Shown here: piece after piece, positions 1-7,860 of the stretch
Layout of the letters: the number at the start of each line of letters is the position of its first letter
Numbering within the stretch: the stretch's first letter is position 1
Origin: Bacteroidales bacterium
GTDB lineage: Bacteria; Bacteroidota; Bacteroidia; Bacteroidales; UBA3824
Length of the DNA: 32,294 bases
Assembly: GCA_017535325.1 (NCBI GenBank)
Contig: JAFXUC010000088.1
Coordinates: 1 to 32,294, forward strand
Direction of reading: 5' to 3'
Position numbers and translations under genes: made by a program
Notes under the pieces: generated by a model
Databases searched by the model: none
The model's input: only the letters and a program-made list of their open reading frames with translations
Told to the model about the DNA's origin: nothing

Positions 1-72
1 CAATACAACAATCCCGATTTCTGCAATTACAATCTCGGATTTCGTCTGGGACTTGTTATAGCACCCTTTTAA
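1..72 (+). CDS. 3' end of a formylglycine-generating-enzyme/FISUMP-like protein (partial)
   Basis: The window opens inside a reading frame that stays open for 23 codons and stops at 70-72. The translated tail contains YNNPDFCNYNLGFRLGLV. An Arg/Asn/Tyr-rich stretch followed by N-x-GFRL is the usual C-terminal end of the formylglycine-generating-enzyme-like (SUMF1, C-type-lectin-like fold) proteins that are common in Bacteroidota. The rest of the gene lies outside the window, so catalytic residues cannot be checked, and it could equally be a non-enzymatic member of the fold. Two other genes here (9186-10160 and 15851-16531) belong to the related FISUMP group. Confidence 0.55.
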   Translation, partial: QYNNPDFCNYNLGFRLGLVIAPF

Positions 73-91
73 CCCCCGGAATTGCCCTTAG

Positions 92-283
92 ACCCCACGT
101 CAATACAAACGATGCCACCGTGGTTATCACGCTGATAAACATGAACTCGCCAACCGCGCCCACACTACAAAATCCTACATCTCCAAAATTGAAAACGGCA
201 TTGTAACACCTACTGTCGGGATGTTTTACCGCATCATCGCAGCATTGGGAATGAGGGTGGAGATTGTTAAGCCTATGTATTAA
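92..283 (+). pseudogene. 5'-truncated XRE/HigA-type HTH regulator remnant
   Basis: One frame is open from just after an in-frame TAG at 89-91 to a stop at 281-283. From about 140 it reads HELANRAHTTKSYISKIENG, then PTVGMFYRIIAALGMRVEIV. This is the second half of a Cro/CI-type helix-turn-helix: the recognition helix TTKSYISKIENG, the P-T-x-x-x-x-x-R-I-x-x-A-L-G helix and a short C-terminal strand, as in HigA/XRE antitoxins. There is no in-frame start codon and no room for the first HTH helices, because the preceding gene ends at 72. No toxin partner is visible downstream. I read it as a decayed fragment left by a deletion or recombination; expression is unlikely. Confidence 0.6.
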
Positions 284-322
284 TTTTTCCAACTTCAATC
301 ACCTTGTGTCTTTGACGAAAGA

Positions 323-3043
323 CTATAACACCGCTTTCAACTCTGCTGTCCCGGTGATTACGGCTTTGGAGTTTTGCGGCTTTCTTATTTCAAAGTCAAG
401 GTTTAGAAAAAGGTGTTTTGAAAGTTTGTACGAAGAATTTATGTTTATAACAAAATTTCCACCCGCGTTTAGACCTTCCGAAATTTGATACATAACCGAC
501 TGATTTATATTATTTTTAATCCTGTTAAAAACGTATTTGGCGCAAAACATAAAACTCCCTTTTTCTTCTTTTTCGTAATTCAATGCGGCAGAAAAAAAGT
601 TTTGAAAGGCTTTTTCACTGCTGAAAATTTTTGTCTTAAAAGTATAATCCGCCGAGGGAGTCAAACCGTTTTCAAATTCTTTTTTTATTGTGCTTTGATG
701 TTCGTGTGATAAGAGATGGTAATTTTTTTCGGTGAAAAACTCAGAAAAATATCCGCTGATTTTTTTCGTATATTGCTGTTTTAAAGTTGTTTTGCCGATT
801 TTTTTCTCCAAAAACAGCGACGGAGAATTCGTGAAAAATTCTTCGTTTCCGTATATAGTCCGCATATTGTTTTCTGAGGAAAAAATGTTGAAGCCGGTCC
901 ATAAATCATTAAATAAAAATATTTTTGAGGAAAAATTTTGTGAGAGGTTTTTGTTGAAACTTTTTTCAATGACGGCTTTTATGTTATAAGAAAATATTAA
1001 TCTTGATAATAAAAAGGATATTTTTTTATTGGTTTGCTTTCCCGAAAAACTCGTTGAAAAATCTATTTTATGATTTGTAGTATTAACAAACTTTCCTGTA
1101 TGTATAAAATATTTTACATAATCAGCGTCTGTTTTGTAATATGATTTTTCAAACTCGTTTATATCTTCTTTGCCGTCGCCGTTGTAATCCTGCCAAGTGA
1201 AATAGCCGTTTCCGGGAGTAGTTTTGAGAAATTTGTACGCTAATTCTTCTGCTTGACCCGAATGTGAATTATAGTTTGTGCTAATTGTTAACTGCTTATT
1301 AAACAAATAGATAAAACTTTCTATATCCGACGAAAAAGTTTTGTAATCACCGCTTGTAGTTTTTAAAATTTCTAACATTTTCAGCCGGTAAAAATCTTTT
1401 TTCTCTGACAAAAAATCCAAGGTCAAAAACCTCGAAAAAACGCCGTCGGAGGTTTTTCTGTCGGTTGCGGAGAGTTTTGCGCCGCCGCTTTCAAAATTTC
1501 TTTTTACAAAAACGCTGAAATCTCTGTAATCTTTTTTTGTAAATCCTAATCCTAAGTCAAATTTTTTGATATAAAACACCGTCGAAAAGTCCCCGTGAAA
1601 ATATTCTCGCACGGTGTCAAATCTTGTATTTTCATAATATTCTACTTTTAACGAAGTCGTGTTTTTTTGCCCTGAATAATTTGTGTTGAAAATATTTCCG
1701 CAACCTTTCATAAAGTTTTTTATATCAGAAAATATAAGTTTGTAGTTTGTCTTTAATTTTTCTGAACCATAACCAAATTTAAGTCCGTAAAACATTTCGG
1801 CGGAAGTTTTTTCGTAATTTTCTATCTTCCAGACTTCTGAAAAATCCGTGTCTTTGTATTCGCTCTCGGAAGAGAATTTGTCGCTGAAATAGTCTGCAAA
1901 AAAATTCAAAGACAGAGTTTTGTCTTTTGGTTTTAGGAAATCGCGGCTAATTTCAAGTTTTTCGGCAAGGGAATTTTCGACGGCGTTTTCCAAGCGGTTT
2001 TTGGTTTGTTTTGACAAAACGGTTTCTGTTTTTACGTTGAGTTTTTTTTCGGGTGATTGGTTAAGGGAAAAAAATAAAAAATCTTTTTTTTGCGGTTTGT
2101 GTTTAAGAGAGTCAACTATGTTTTTAACGCCGTCAAACTCCGAAACGTAACCGATATTAAAAGCCGTGTTACCGCTTTTCACACCAGCAGCGGCGAGAAG
2201 AAAATAATTGTCAAACGAAGTTTCCGCATATTCAAATTCCGCTGTAATTTTGCTTTGTTTGCTGATTATGTGTTTGTTATTAAAAACCACTGACCCCGAA
2301 TTATAATCTATCGTATAATCTTCATCTGAGGATAAAAGCGTGTTGTCAAGAAAAATTTTTTCTGTTCCCGTCAAAATGATTACCGAGTTGAGACTGTCTT
2401 TTGGTTTTAAGTAATACGGGCCTTGCGAGTTGTCGAACCCGTAAAACTCTATTCTCTGAAATTTGCCTTTTGTTTCGGAAAAACTGCTTTCAAAAGTAAG
2501 TGTGTCGTGATTTTTAGGCGTGGAGTTAACGGAAAAGAAATTAAGTCCGCGTATTTTTTTTGAAAAATTCAATATTTTAGAATCCTCTTTTTTTACAACG
2601 ATGTCGCCAGCAAAAAGTGCCGTTGAATCCTTTGAAACACCAATTTTAAAATTGTTCAATTCCGAAATTTGGTCTGTTGCGCCCAAATCGTCAACAGGCA
2701 TATCAAAGTTTTGAACCTCCGCCTCAATTTTTACTCCGCTTTCGGTGATATTTGAAACGCGGAAATCGGAAACGGTGTTTTGAGAAAAATTTTTGTTGTT
2801 GCCGCCTGTTGCCGATTGAGAAATGTAACCGTCGCCCAAAATTTCGGCAGAAGTTTTTTCTTCTTGGATTTTGGTCTCAGGCGCAATTCCCAAAAGTTGT
2901 TTTTGCGGTTCGGAAACTTCCAAGCGGATATGAATTTCGGTGGTATCGTGTAAGAAATAATCTTTTTTCAAAAACTCCTGCGAAAGGCTCACAAACGGCA
3001 AAAACAACAAAATTAGTAGTGCCGGAATTTTTACCGGCATCAT
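323..3043 (-). CDS. large exported outer-membrane beta-barrel-like protein, unknown function
   Basis: 906 residues with a clear signal peptide (hydrophobic core ALLILLFLPFVSLSQ, cleavage near residue 22). Residues of about 215-260 hold the pattern EKIFLDNTLLSSDEDYTIDY followed by NSGSVVF, a short beta element seen in SprA-like and related large envelope proteins of Bacteroidota. Around residues 617-640 lies DYNGDGKEDINEFE, a signature I associate with large uncharacterised Bacteroidota outer-membrane proteins. The C-terminal 500 residues are rich in alternating aromatic/polar strands with SLSLNFFADYFSDKF-like segments, as expected of a large beta-barrel, but no TonB box, plug or OmpA domain was seen. 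Its ATG overlaps the mqnE stop (ATGA, 3040-3043), so it should be translationally coupled to mqnE. Function unknown. Confidence 0.75.
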   Translation of the reverse strand: MMPVKIPALLILLFLPFVSLSQEFLKKDYFLHDTTEIHIRLEVSEPQKQLLGIAPETKIQEEKTSAEILGDGYISQSATGGNNKNFSQNTVSDFRVSNITESGVKIEAEVQNFDMPVDDLGATDQISELNNFKIGVSKDSTALFAGDIVVKKEDSKILNFSKKIRGLNFFSVNSTPKNHDTLTFESSFSETKGKFQRIEFYGFDNSQGPYYLKPKDSLNSVIILTGTEKIFLDNTLLSSDEDYTIDYNSGSVVFNNKHIISKQSKITAEFEYAETSFDNYFLLAAAGVKSGNTAFNIGYVSEFDGVKNIVDSLKHKPQKKDFLFFSLNQSPEKKLNVKTETVLSKQTKNRLENAVENSLAEKLEISRDFLKPKDKTLSLNFFADYFSDKFSSESEYKDTDFSEVWKIENYEKTSAEMFYGLKFGYGSEKLKTNYKLIFSDIKNFMKGCGNIFNTNYSGQKNTTSLKVEYYENTRFDTVREYFHGDFSTVFYIKKFDLGLGFTKKDYRDFSVFVKRNFESGGAKLSATDRKTSDGVFSRFLTLDFLSEKKDFYRLKMLEILKTTSGDYKTFSSDIESFIYLFNKQLTISTNYNSHSGQAEELAYKFLKTTPGNGYFTWQDYNGDGKEDINEFEKSYYKTDADYVKYFIHTGKFVNTTNHKIDFSTSFSGKQTNKKISFLLSRLIFSYNIKAVIEKSFNKNLSQNFSSKIFLFNDLWTGFNIFSSENNMRTIYGNEEFFTNSPSLFLEKKIGKTTLKQQYTKKISGYFSEFFTEKNYHLLSHEHQSTIKKEFENGLTPSADYTFKTKIFSSEKAFQNFFSAALNYEKEEKGSFMFCAKYVFNRIKNNINQSVMYQISEGLNAGGNFVININSSYKLSKHLFLNLDFEIRKPQNSKAVITGTAELKAVL

Positions 3044-4146
3044 ATTTCGTTATAAAACGTATCCCTTTCCACGGGTGTAAGACCGGCTGACTCTATCAAA
3101 GCCCTCAACTCTTCAACCGTCATTACGGTTTTGCCTTCAACGCCCGCCATGGAATAAATTTTAGTGGAATCGTTTACCGTGCCGTCAATGTCGTCGGCAC
3201 CGTATTGAAGTGCAAGTTTTGTCATTTCTTGTCCTGACATTACCCAATAGGCTTTTATGTGAGGAAAATTGTCAAGAAAAATTCTCGATACGGCGTAGTT
3301 TTTAAGGTCTTCGGTCAGCGGCACTTCGCCGAGTTTTGACATAGAATTGTTTTCTTTGCGGTATTTCAGCGGGATAAAAGCCGAAAAGCCATGGGTTTTG
3401 TCTTGTAAATCCCTGAGCCTGAGAAGGTGGTCGATACGGTTTTCGTAACTTTCTTTATGACCGTAAAGCATTGTGGCATTGCTCGGTATGCCGAGAGAAT
3501 GTGCCGTTTCGTGAATTTTTAGCCAAACTTCGGATTTGGTTTTTTCAGGACAGATTTCTTGACGTAAGGTTTCGTCAAAAATTTCCGCACCGCCGCCCGG
3601 AATACATTCCAAACCATTCATTTTTAACTTTTTAAGACCGTCATAAAGACTGAGTCCGGCTTTGTTAATCATGTATTCTATTTCAACGGCAGTAAAAGCC
3701 TTTACAACAATTCCGGGGATTATTTTTTTGACCTCGCGCATAAGACGGCAATAATATTCAATGTCTCTTTCGGGGTGAACGCCGCCGACGATATGCACTT
3801 CTGTTGCCCGCGAATTTTTATACACGCTTACACGTCTTAAAATCTCTTCAAACGGCAATTCCCAAGCCTTTGCATCTCCTTTCGGCTTTTTGTACGAACA
3901 GAATTTACAGTTGTTGATACAGACGTTAGTCGGCTCAATGTGAAAATTTCTGTTGTAAAAAACTTTTGTTCCGCTTTTGCGTTTTTTGATTTCAAAGGCT
4001 AACATTCCAAGCAACGAGAGCGGCGCGTCTTTGTATAAAAGAACACCTTCGCCAAAATTAATTCTTTGATTGTCAAGAATTTTTAATGCAATATCTTTGA
4101 GTCTGACATCGAGGTCAGATTTTTTGATTATATCCTCCTGAAACAT
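3040..4146 (-). CDS. mqnE: aminofutalosine synthase MqnE (radical SAM)
   Basis: 368 residues, the normal length for MqnE. The radical-SAM cluster motif CxxxCxxC is C76-C80-C83 in the segment TNVCINNCKFCSYKK. Other family landmarks are HIVGGVHPE, the GGGAEIFD segment and the C-terminal HIKAYWVMSGQ region. MqnE joins SAM-derived adenosyl radical to 3-[(1-carboxyvinyl)oxy]benzoate, giving 6-amino-6-deoxyfutalosine, in the cytoplasmic futalosine route to menaquinone. CofH and MqnC are the main relatives; overall pattern and length favour MqnE. A good promoter lies immediately upstream with a leader of only about a dozen bases. It overlaps the downstream envelope-protein gene by 4 bases. No other mqn gene lies in the window. 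Confidence 0.9.
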   Translation of the reverse strand: MFQEDIIKKSDLDVRLKDIALKILDNQRINFGEGVLLYKDAPLSLLGMLAFEIKKRKSGTKVFYNRNFHIEPTNVCINNCKFCSYKKPKGDAKAWELPFEEILRRVSVYKNSRATEVHIVGGVHPERDIEYYCRLMREVKKIIPGIVVKAFTAVEIEYMINKAGLSLYDGLKKLKMNGLECIPGGGAEIFDETLRQEICPEKTKSEVWLKIHETAHSLGIPSNATMLYGHKESYENRIDHLLRLRDLQDKTHGFSAFIPLKYRKENNSMSKLGEVPLTEDLKNYAVSRIFLDNFPHIKAYWVMSGQEMTKLALQYGADDIDGTVNDSTKIYSMAGVEGKTVMTVEELRALIESAGLTPVERDTFYNEI

Positions 4147-4163
4147 TTTTTATATTTTTTGTG

Positions 4164-4196
4164 CAAAATTATATTTTTTGAGTGTTTCAGACAAAA
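4164..4196 (-). promoter_or_regulatory. mqnE promoter (Bacteroidota sigma type)
   Basis: On the minus strand TTTTG (4196-4192) is followed after 20 bases by TAATTTTG (4171-4164), matching the Bacteroidota -33/-7 consensus TTTG-N19-20-TAnnTTTG. Transcription would start near 4158, leaving a leader of roughly 12 bases before the mqnE ATG. It lies back to back with the promoter of the CHAT gene. Confidence 0.6.
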
Positions 4197-4203
4197 TTAT
4201 TTT

Positions 4204-4211
4204 TAAATTTG
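4204..4211 (+). promoter_or_regulatory. -7 box of the TPR-CHAT gene promoter
   Basis: TAAATTTG at 4204-4211 fits TAnnTTTG and lies 34 bases before the ATG at 4246. The nearest T-rich -33 candidate (TTTTTTG ending at 4180) is 23 bases away, slightly too far, so the -33 assignment is uncertain. Confidence 0.45.
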
Positions 4212-4245
4212 CAGCATAATAAAATTTAACACAATATATAAAATT

Positions 4246-7200
4246 ATGAAAAAAATATTTGCATTAATACTTTTATTGGCATTGGGTTTTGATACTTTTT
4301 CGCAAAACTATTATGAGGAGGCTACTGCGTGTTTCAACGCCGGAAATTTTTCCGGAGCGGTTGAAAATTACGAAAAATTTTTATCTGAGTTGACTGAAAA
4401 TGACGAGGGTGAAACTTTTGACTATGCTAAAATTCTCGTTTTAGAAAGTGATGCTTACCTTCAACTCGGAAACTATAAAAAAGCCGCCGAGATTTGTTTA
4501 AAATCGGAAGACATTATGAAAAAATGCGGCGAAGAAAAGTCGGATTTTTATTTGAAAAGCCTTCTTAACGCAGCGCAGTCTTATGCCGCAACTCAGGATT
4601 TGCAAAAAGCCGCAACTTTTTTCACAGAATCGTTGCCCTTGATTGAAAAATTCAGCGGTAAAGAAAAACTTTACGCCGATATATGCAAAAACATTGGTTA
4701 TTTGTATTTCAACGTTGAAGACTATGAGGGTGCTGTTTTGTATTTAGAAAAAGCCAAAGATATTTATTCCAACACTTCGCATTATGATTACGACGGTTAT
4801 GCCGACTGCGTAGAAAATTTGGCGACTGCGTATTTCAGGCTCGGCGACGAACAAAACACCTTGAAATACACTTTGGATTATCTCGAAATTGCCAAAAACA
4901 AACACGGCGAACGCTCTCCCGAATATCTTAACGCCGTTATGAATTGCGGAGTCGGCTATCTCAATGAGGGAAATTATCAAAAAGCCGAAGAATTGTTGAT
5001 TGCGGCTGAGGAAGGTTTTAAGGAGGTTTACGGCACACAACATACGGGATATATAAGGGCTGTCTATGACCTTTCGCAAATATATTTTGCAACCGAGGAT
5101 TATTATAACAGCATTGCTTACGCTAAAATTTACGAGTCTGTTGTTGAAAGCAAAGAGGGTACAAATTCTGTTGAATATGCTAAGGCTGCGGCGTTTCTCT
5201 CGTCTGCATATTGTGAAATTTTTGACTGGGGCAACACCGTAACTTACGGACTTAAAGCGGAAAAAATTCTCGAAAAGTCAAAAGATAAAGATGAGGGTTA
5301 TTACTATTTAGTTGTAGCCTCTTTGAGCACTGCTTACAATAATCTTAACGACCCTAAAAAAACACTTGAATACAATAACAAACTTGTCGGCTTTTTGGAA
5401 AGCGGTTCTCATTCCGACCCCAAACAATATGTAAAACAGATTAAAAATCTTGCAATCAAATATAGTAACTCTGCTAACTTCGACAAGGCGTTAGACTGTT
5501 TTGACAAGGCATTGGAAATATGCGGCAAAGTTTACGGTGAAAATCACTCCGAATATATCAACATTTTGACGGATATTTCAAGGACGTACCTTTTAACCCA
5601 CAACTTGGATAAGGCAAAATCTTACGCTTTTAAGTCGTACAAACTTTGCAACGCTAATGCCGCTAACAAAAACACTTACACTCAGGCTAACGTTTTGAAC
5701 ACTCTGGCGGAAATCTGTCTTGAACTCGGCACTTACAGCGACGCTTTGAATTATAGTTTGAAAGCCGTCCCGGTTTTGGAGGCAACCGTCGGACAGTCGT
5801 CGGTAAAATATTTAAAGGCCTTAACGACAGCCGGTCGCGCTTACAAAAACCTTGATTCAGCCGCAAAAGCCGAAGAATGTTATTTGAAGGCTTATACCTC
5901 GGCAAAGAATTTTTCTTCTGACAAACTTTTTATCGCAAACATAACGAACTATTTGGCGGAGGTTTATTTTTCGCAGCGTGATTATCAAACGGCTTTTAAG
6001 TATTTTTACGAGGCGTACACTATTTACGAAGGCGAACTTAAAAACAAGTTTTCGTTTATGACCGCCGTTGAAAGAGAAAATTACTGGAAATTTTTCAGTG
6101 TGGTTTTCGACAACCTTTTGGCAGTGGCGTTAACGGTTCAAAACGGCGAGGCACTTTCGGGTGCATACAATTCGCTTTTGATTTCAAAAGGTCTTCTTCT
6201 TGCCTCCGAGTTGCAGTTAACTAATCTTATCTTGAACTCCGGCGATAAAGCCCTTATTCAAAAATTCAACACGTTGAAAGATTTGCACAGAAAGATTTCT
6301 TCGCTTTCAAATCAAGACGTTGTAAAAAGGGACAGTCTGACTGTTTTGGCGCGTCAATACGAAGCCGACCTTGTAAACGAGTCTTCGCAGTACGGTGACA
6401 TTATCAATTATATCAAAGTTGACGTTAATCAAGTGCGTGAGGCTTTGGACGAAAATGACGTGGCAGTGGAATTTTTCTATACGGGCAAAACTTTCGGCGC
6501 ACTCGTTATGAAAAAATCGTTTGCTTCGCCCGAACTTGTAATCTTAAATTATACCGATTATGAAAATCCTTACACCACAACGGATATGTATACCGATATA
6601 TGGAAACCGTTGGAGAAATATTTTTCCGCTGACGGCAAAATTTATTTTTCACCGGCAGGACGGCTTCATACCTTGGCAATAGAATATGCACCTATTGACA
6701 AAAAAAATATTATTTCTGACAAATATAAGTTTTTCAGAATTTCGTCAACAAGAAACCTCGTCTTGAAACGCGGGGCTTCGGACAATATTTCAGCGGTACT
6801 TTTCGGCGGTGTTGCCTACGATGTTGACCTTGACAAAATGGAAGAAGAAAGTCAGAAATACGCTTCTATGGAAAGAGCAGTAAAAAAATCGGCGGGTGCG
6901 GAACTTTTCTCCGGCGGCGTTAATGCTATTTATCTTAAAGGTACTTTAAAAGAGGTCAACAACATAAAAGCCTTTATGGATTCTTCTAAGGTGCAATCTG
7001 AAATTCATACCGGCACAGAGGCTACGGAAGAGTGTTTCAAAAGTCTTTCGGGAAAGGGTTTTACGATTATCCACATAGCAACCCACGGTTTTTATCTTGA
7101 AAATTCTGATTTGAACGACAACAGCCTTTTGTATTCGGGACTTTTGATGGCGGGCTGCAACAACACCGAAACACCTGAGGGTGTTGACGACGGTATTCTT

Positions 7201-7530
7201 ACGGCTCAGGAAATTTCTTTTATGGATTTGCGCAAAACTGATTTGGTGGTGCTTTCGGCTTGCGAGACGGGTCTTGGAAAAGTATCTTCGGAAGGCGTTT
7301 TCGGACTTCAAAGGGGCTTTAAGAAGACGGGCGTTAACACGATTATTATGTCGCTTTGGCCTGTTAACGACTATGCAACGCAACTTCTTATGACCGGCTT
7401 TTACAAAAACCTTGCTGGCGGAATGTCAAAGCACGACGCTTTTATCGCCTCTCAGAAAAACCTGCGCGGCGTAAAGGACGTAACGCACAAACATTGGGCA
7501 GCATTTATTATGCTTGACGGGGACAAATAA
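4246..7530 (+). CDS. exported TPR-repeat CHAT-domain (caspase-like) protein
   Basis: 1094 residues. Signal peptide at the N-terminus (MKKIFALILLLALGFDTFSQ). Residues of about 20-600 form a long array of TPR helices; phrases such as YLQLGNYKKAAEI, YFNVEDYEGAVLYLEKA and YLNEGNYQKAEELL recur. A helical linker (about 600-740) leads into a CHAT protease domain (about 740-1090). The catalytic pair is present: His947 in HIATHGFY and Cys1006 in LSACETGLG. CHAT (caspase HetF-associated with TPRs) proteins are clan CD peptidases; cytoplasmic ones act in signalling and in type III-E CRISPR (Csx29). Here the signal peptide instead predicts a periplasmic or surface location. Single gene, divergent from mqnE, ending in its own terminator. 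Substrate unknown. Confidence 0.88.
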   Translation: MKKIFALILLLALGFDTFSQNYYEEATACFNAGNFSGAVENYEKFLSELTENDEGETFDYAKILVLESDAYLQLGNYKKAAEICLKSEDIMKKCGEEKSDFYLKSLLNAAQSYAATQDLQKAATFFTESLPLIEKFSGKEKLYADICKNIGYLYFNVEDYEGAVLYLEKAKDIYSNTSHYDYDGYADCVENLATAYFRLGDEQNTLKYTLDYLEIAKNKHGERSPEYLNAVMNCGVGYLNEGNYQKAEELLIAAEEGFKEVYGTQHTGYIRAVYDLSQIYFATEDYYNSIAYAKIYESVVESKEGTNSVEYAKAAAFLSSAYCEIFDWGNTVTYGLKAEKILEKSKDKDEGYYYLVVASLSTAYNNLNDPKKTLEYNNKLVGFLESGSHSDPKQYVKQIKNLAIKYSNSANFDKALDCFDKALEICGKVYGENHSEYINILTDISRTYLLTHNLDKAKSYAFKSYKLCNANAANKNTYTQANVLNTLAEICLELGTYSDALNYSLKAVPVLEATVGQSSVKYLKALTTAGRAYKNLDSAAKAEECYLKAYTSAKNFSSDKLFIANITNYLAEVYFSQRDYQTAFKYFYEAYTIYEGELKNKFSFMTAVERENYWKFFSVVFDNLLAVALTVQNGEALSGAYNSLLISKGLLLASELQLTNLILNSGDKALIQKFNTLKDLHRKISSLSNQDVVKRDSLTVLARQYEADLVNESSQYGDIINYIKVDVNQVREALDENDVAVEFFYTGKTFGALVMKKSFASPELVILNYTDYENPYTTTDMYTDIWKPLEKYFSADGKIYFSPAGRLHTLAIEYAPIDKKNIISDKYKFFRISSTRNLVLKRGASDNISAVLFGGVAYDVDLDKMEEESQKYASMERAVKKSAGAELFSGGVNAIYLKGTLKEVNNIKAFMDSSKVQSEIHTGTEATEECFKSLSGKGFTIIHIATHGFYLENSDLNDNSLLYSGLLMAGCNNTETPEGVDDGILTAQEISFMDLRKTDLVVLSACETGLGKVSSEGVFGLQRGFKKTGVNTIIMSLWPVNDYATQLLMTGFYKNLAGGMSKHDAFIASQKNLRGVKDVTHKHWAAFIMLDGDK

Positions 7531-7543
7531 ACCCCGTTTTTTA
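7517..7543 (+). terminator. rho-independent terminator overlapping the CHAT gene stop
   Basis: ACGGGG (7517-7522) pairs with CCCCGT (7532-7537) across a 9-base loop and is followed by a T run. The 5' arm lies within the last codons of the CHAT gene and the stop codon sits in the loop. Confidence 0.65.
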
Positions 7544-7550
7544 TCGGATT

Positions 7551-7670
7551 TGTTGCAAATCATTTTATTTGTCGCCGAATCATTTTTTGCAGGGGTTTAT
7601 ATGTTGCAACCTATTTTTGCAGGGGTTTATTTGTCGCAACCCATTTTTGCAGGGGTTTATATGTTGCAAG
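7551..7670. repeat. 30-bp tandem repeat, three good copies plus one degenerate
   Basis: Units at 7581-7610, 7611-7640 and 7641-7670 share the core TTTTTGCAGGGGTTTAT followed by TGTTGCAA or TGTCGCAA, with an exact 30-base period. The preceding 30 bases (7551-7580) are a degenerate unit without the GCAGGGG core. The inverse of the core recurs at 7782-7839 on the far side of the palindromic element. Confidence 0.85.
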
Positions 7671-7676
7671 CAACAT

Positions 7677-7773
7677 AACACCGCCTGCCTAACGTCTGCC
7701 GCCCCTCCGGGGCTACAAAGTGATAATCATTTTGCAGCCCCAGCGGGGCGATATATATTAGGCAGGCGGTGTT
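7677..7773. repeat. 97-bp palindromic element, copy 1
   Basis: The outer 16-bp arms AACACCGCCTGCCTAA (7677-7692) and its exact reverse complement (7758-7773) enclose an inner pair of GC-rich arms around 7700-7713 and 7737-7750 with an AT-rich centre. The element is identical to copy 2 at 10258-10354 except at two positions in one inner arm (7706 and 7708), where copy 1 has lost the perfect pairing. The structure is like a REP/BIME or MITE: short, palindromic, intergenic and non-coding. Confidence 0.85.
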
Positions 7774-7781
7774 GTTTCGTA

Positions 7782-7839
7782 GAAACATAAACCCCTGCAA
7801 AATAAAAAACGAAACATAAACCCCTGCAAAATAAAAAAC
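7782..7839. repeat. 29-bp tandem repeat, two identical copies
   Basis: The 29-base unit at 7782-7810 is repeated exactly at 7811-7839. It contains ATAAACCCCTGCAAAA, the inverse of the core of the 30-bp repeats at 7581-7670, so the 97-bp palindrome is bracketed by inverted arrays. A single intact unit plus a decayed one follows element copy 2 at 10363-10391. Confidence 0.85.
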
Positions 7840-7860
7840 TCCATTTTTTTGCCAATCCCT

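Noticed and set aside
1..72. Variable repeat of a diversity-generating retroelement
   Set aside because: The Asn/Tyr-rich GFR ending is suggestive, but no reverse transcriptase, template repeat or accessory gene is visible in the window, and such tails are normal for the family.
7551..7670. CRISPR-like array
   Set aside because: The 30-bp units are directly adjacent with no spacers between them, there are only three, and no cas gene is present.
7569..7790. 73-residue plus-strand reading frame over the tandem repeats
   Set aside because: Its sequence (FLQGFICCN repeated) is simply the translation of the 30-bp units and the palindrome.
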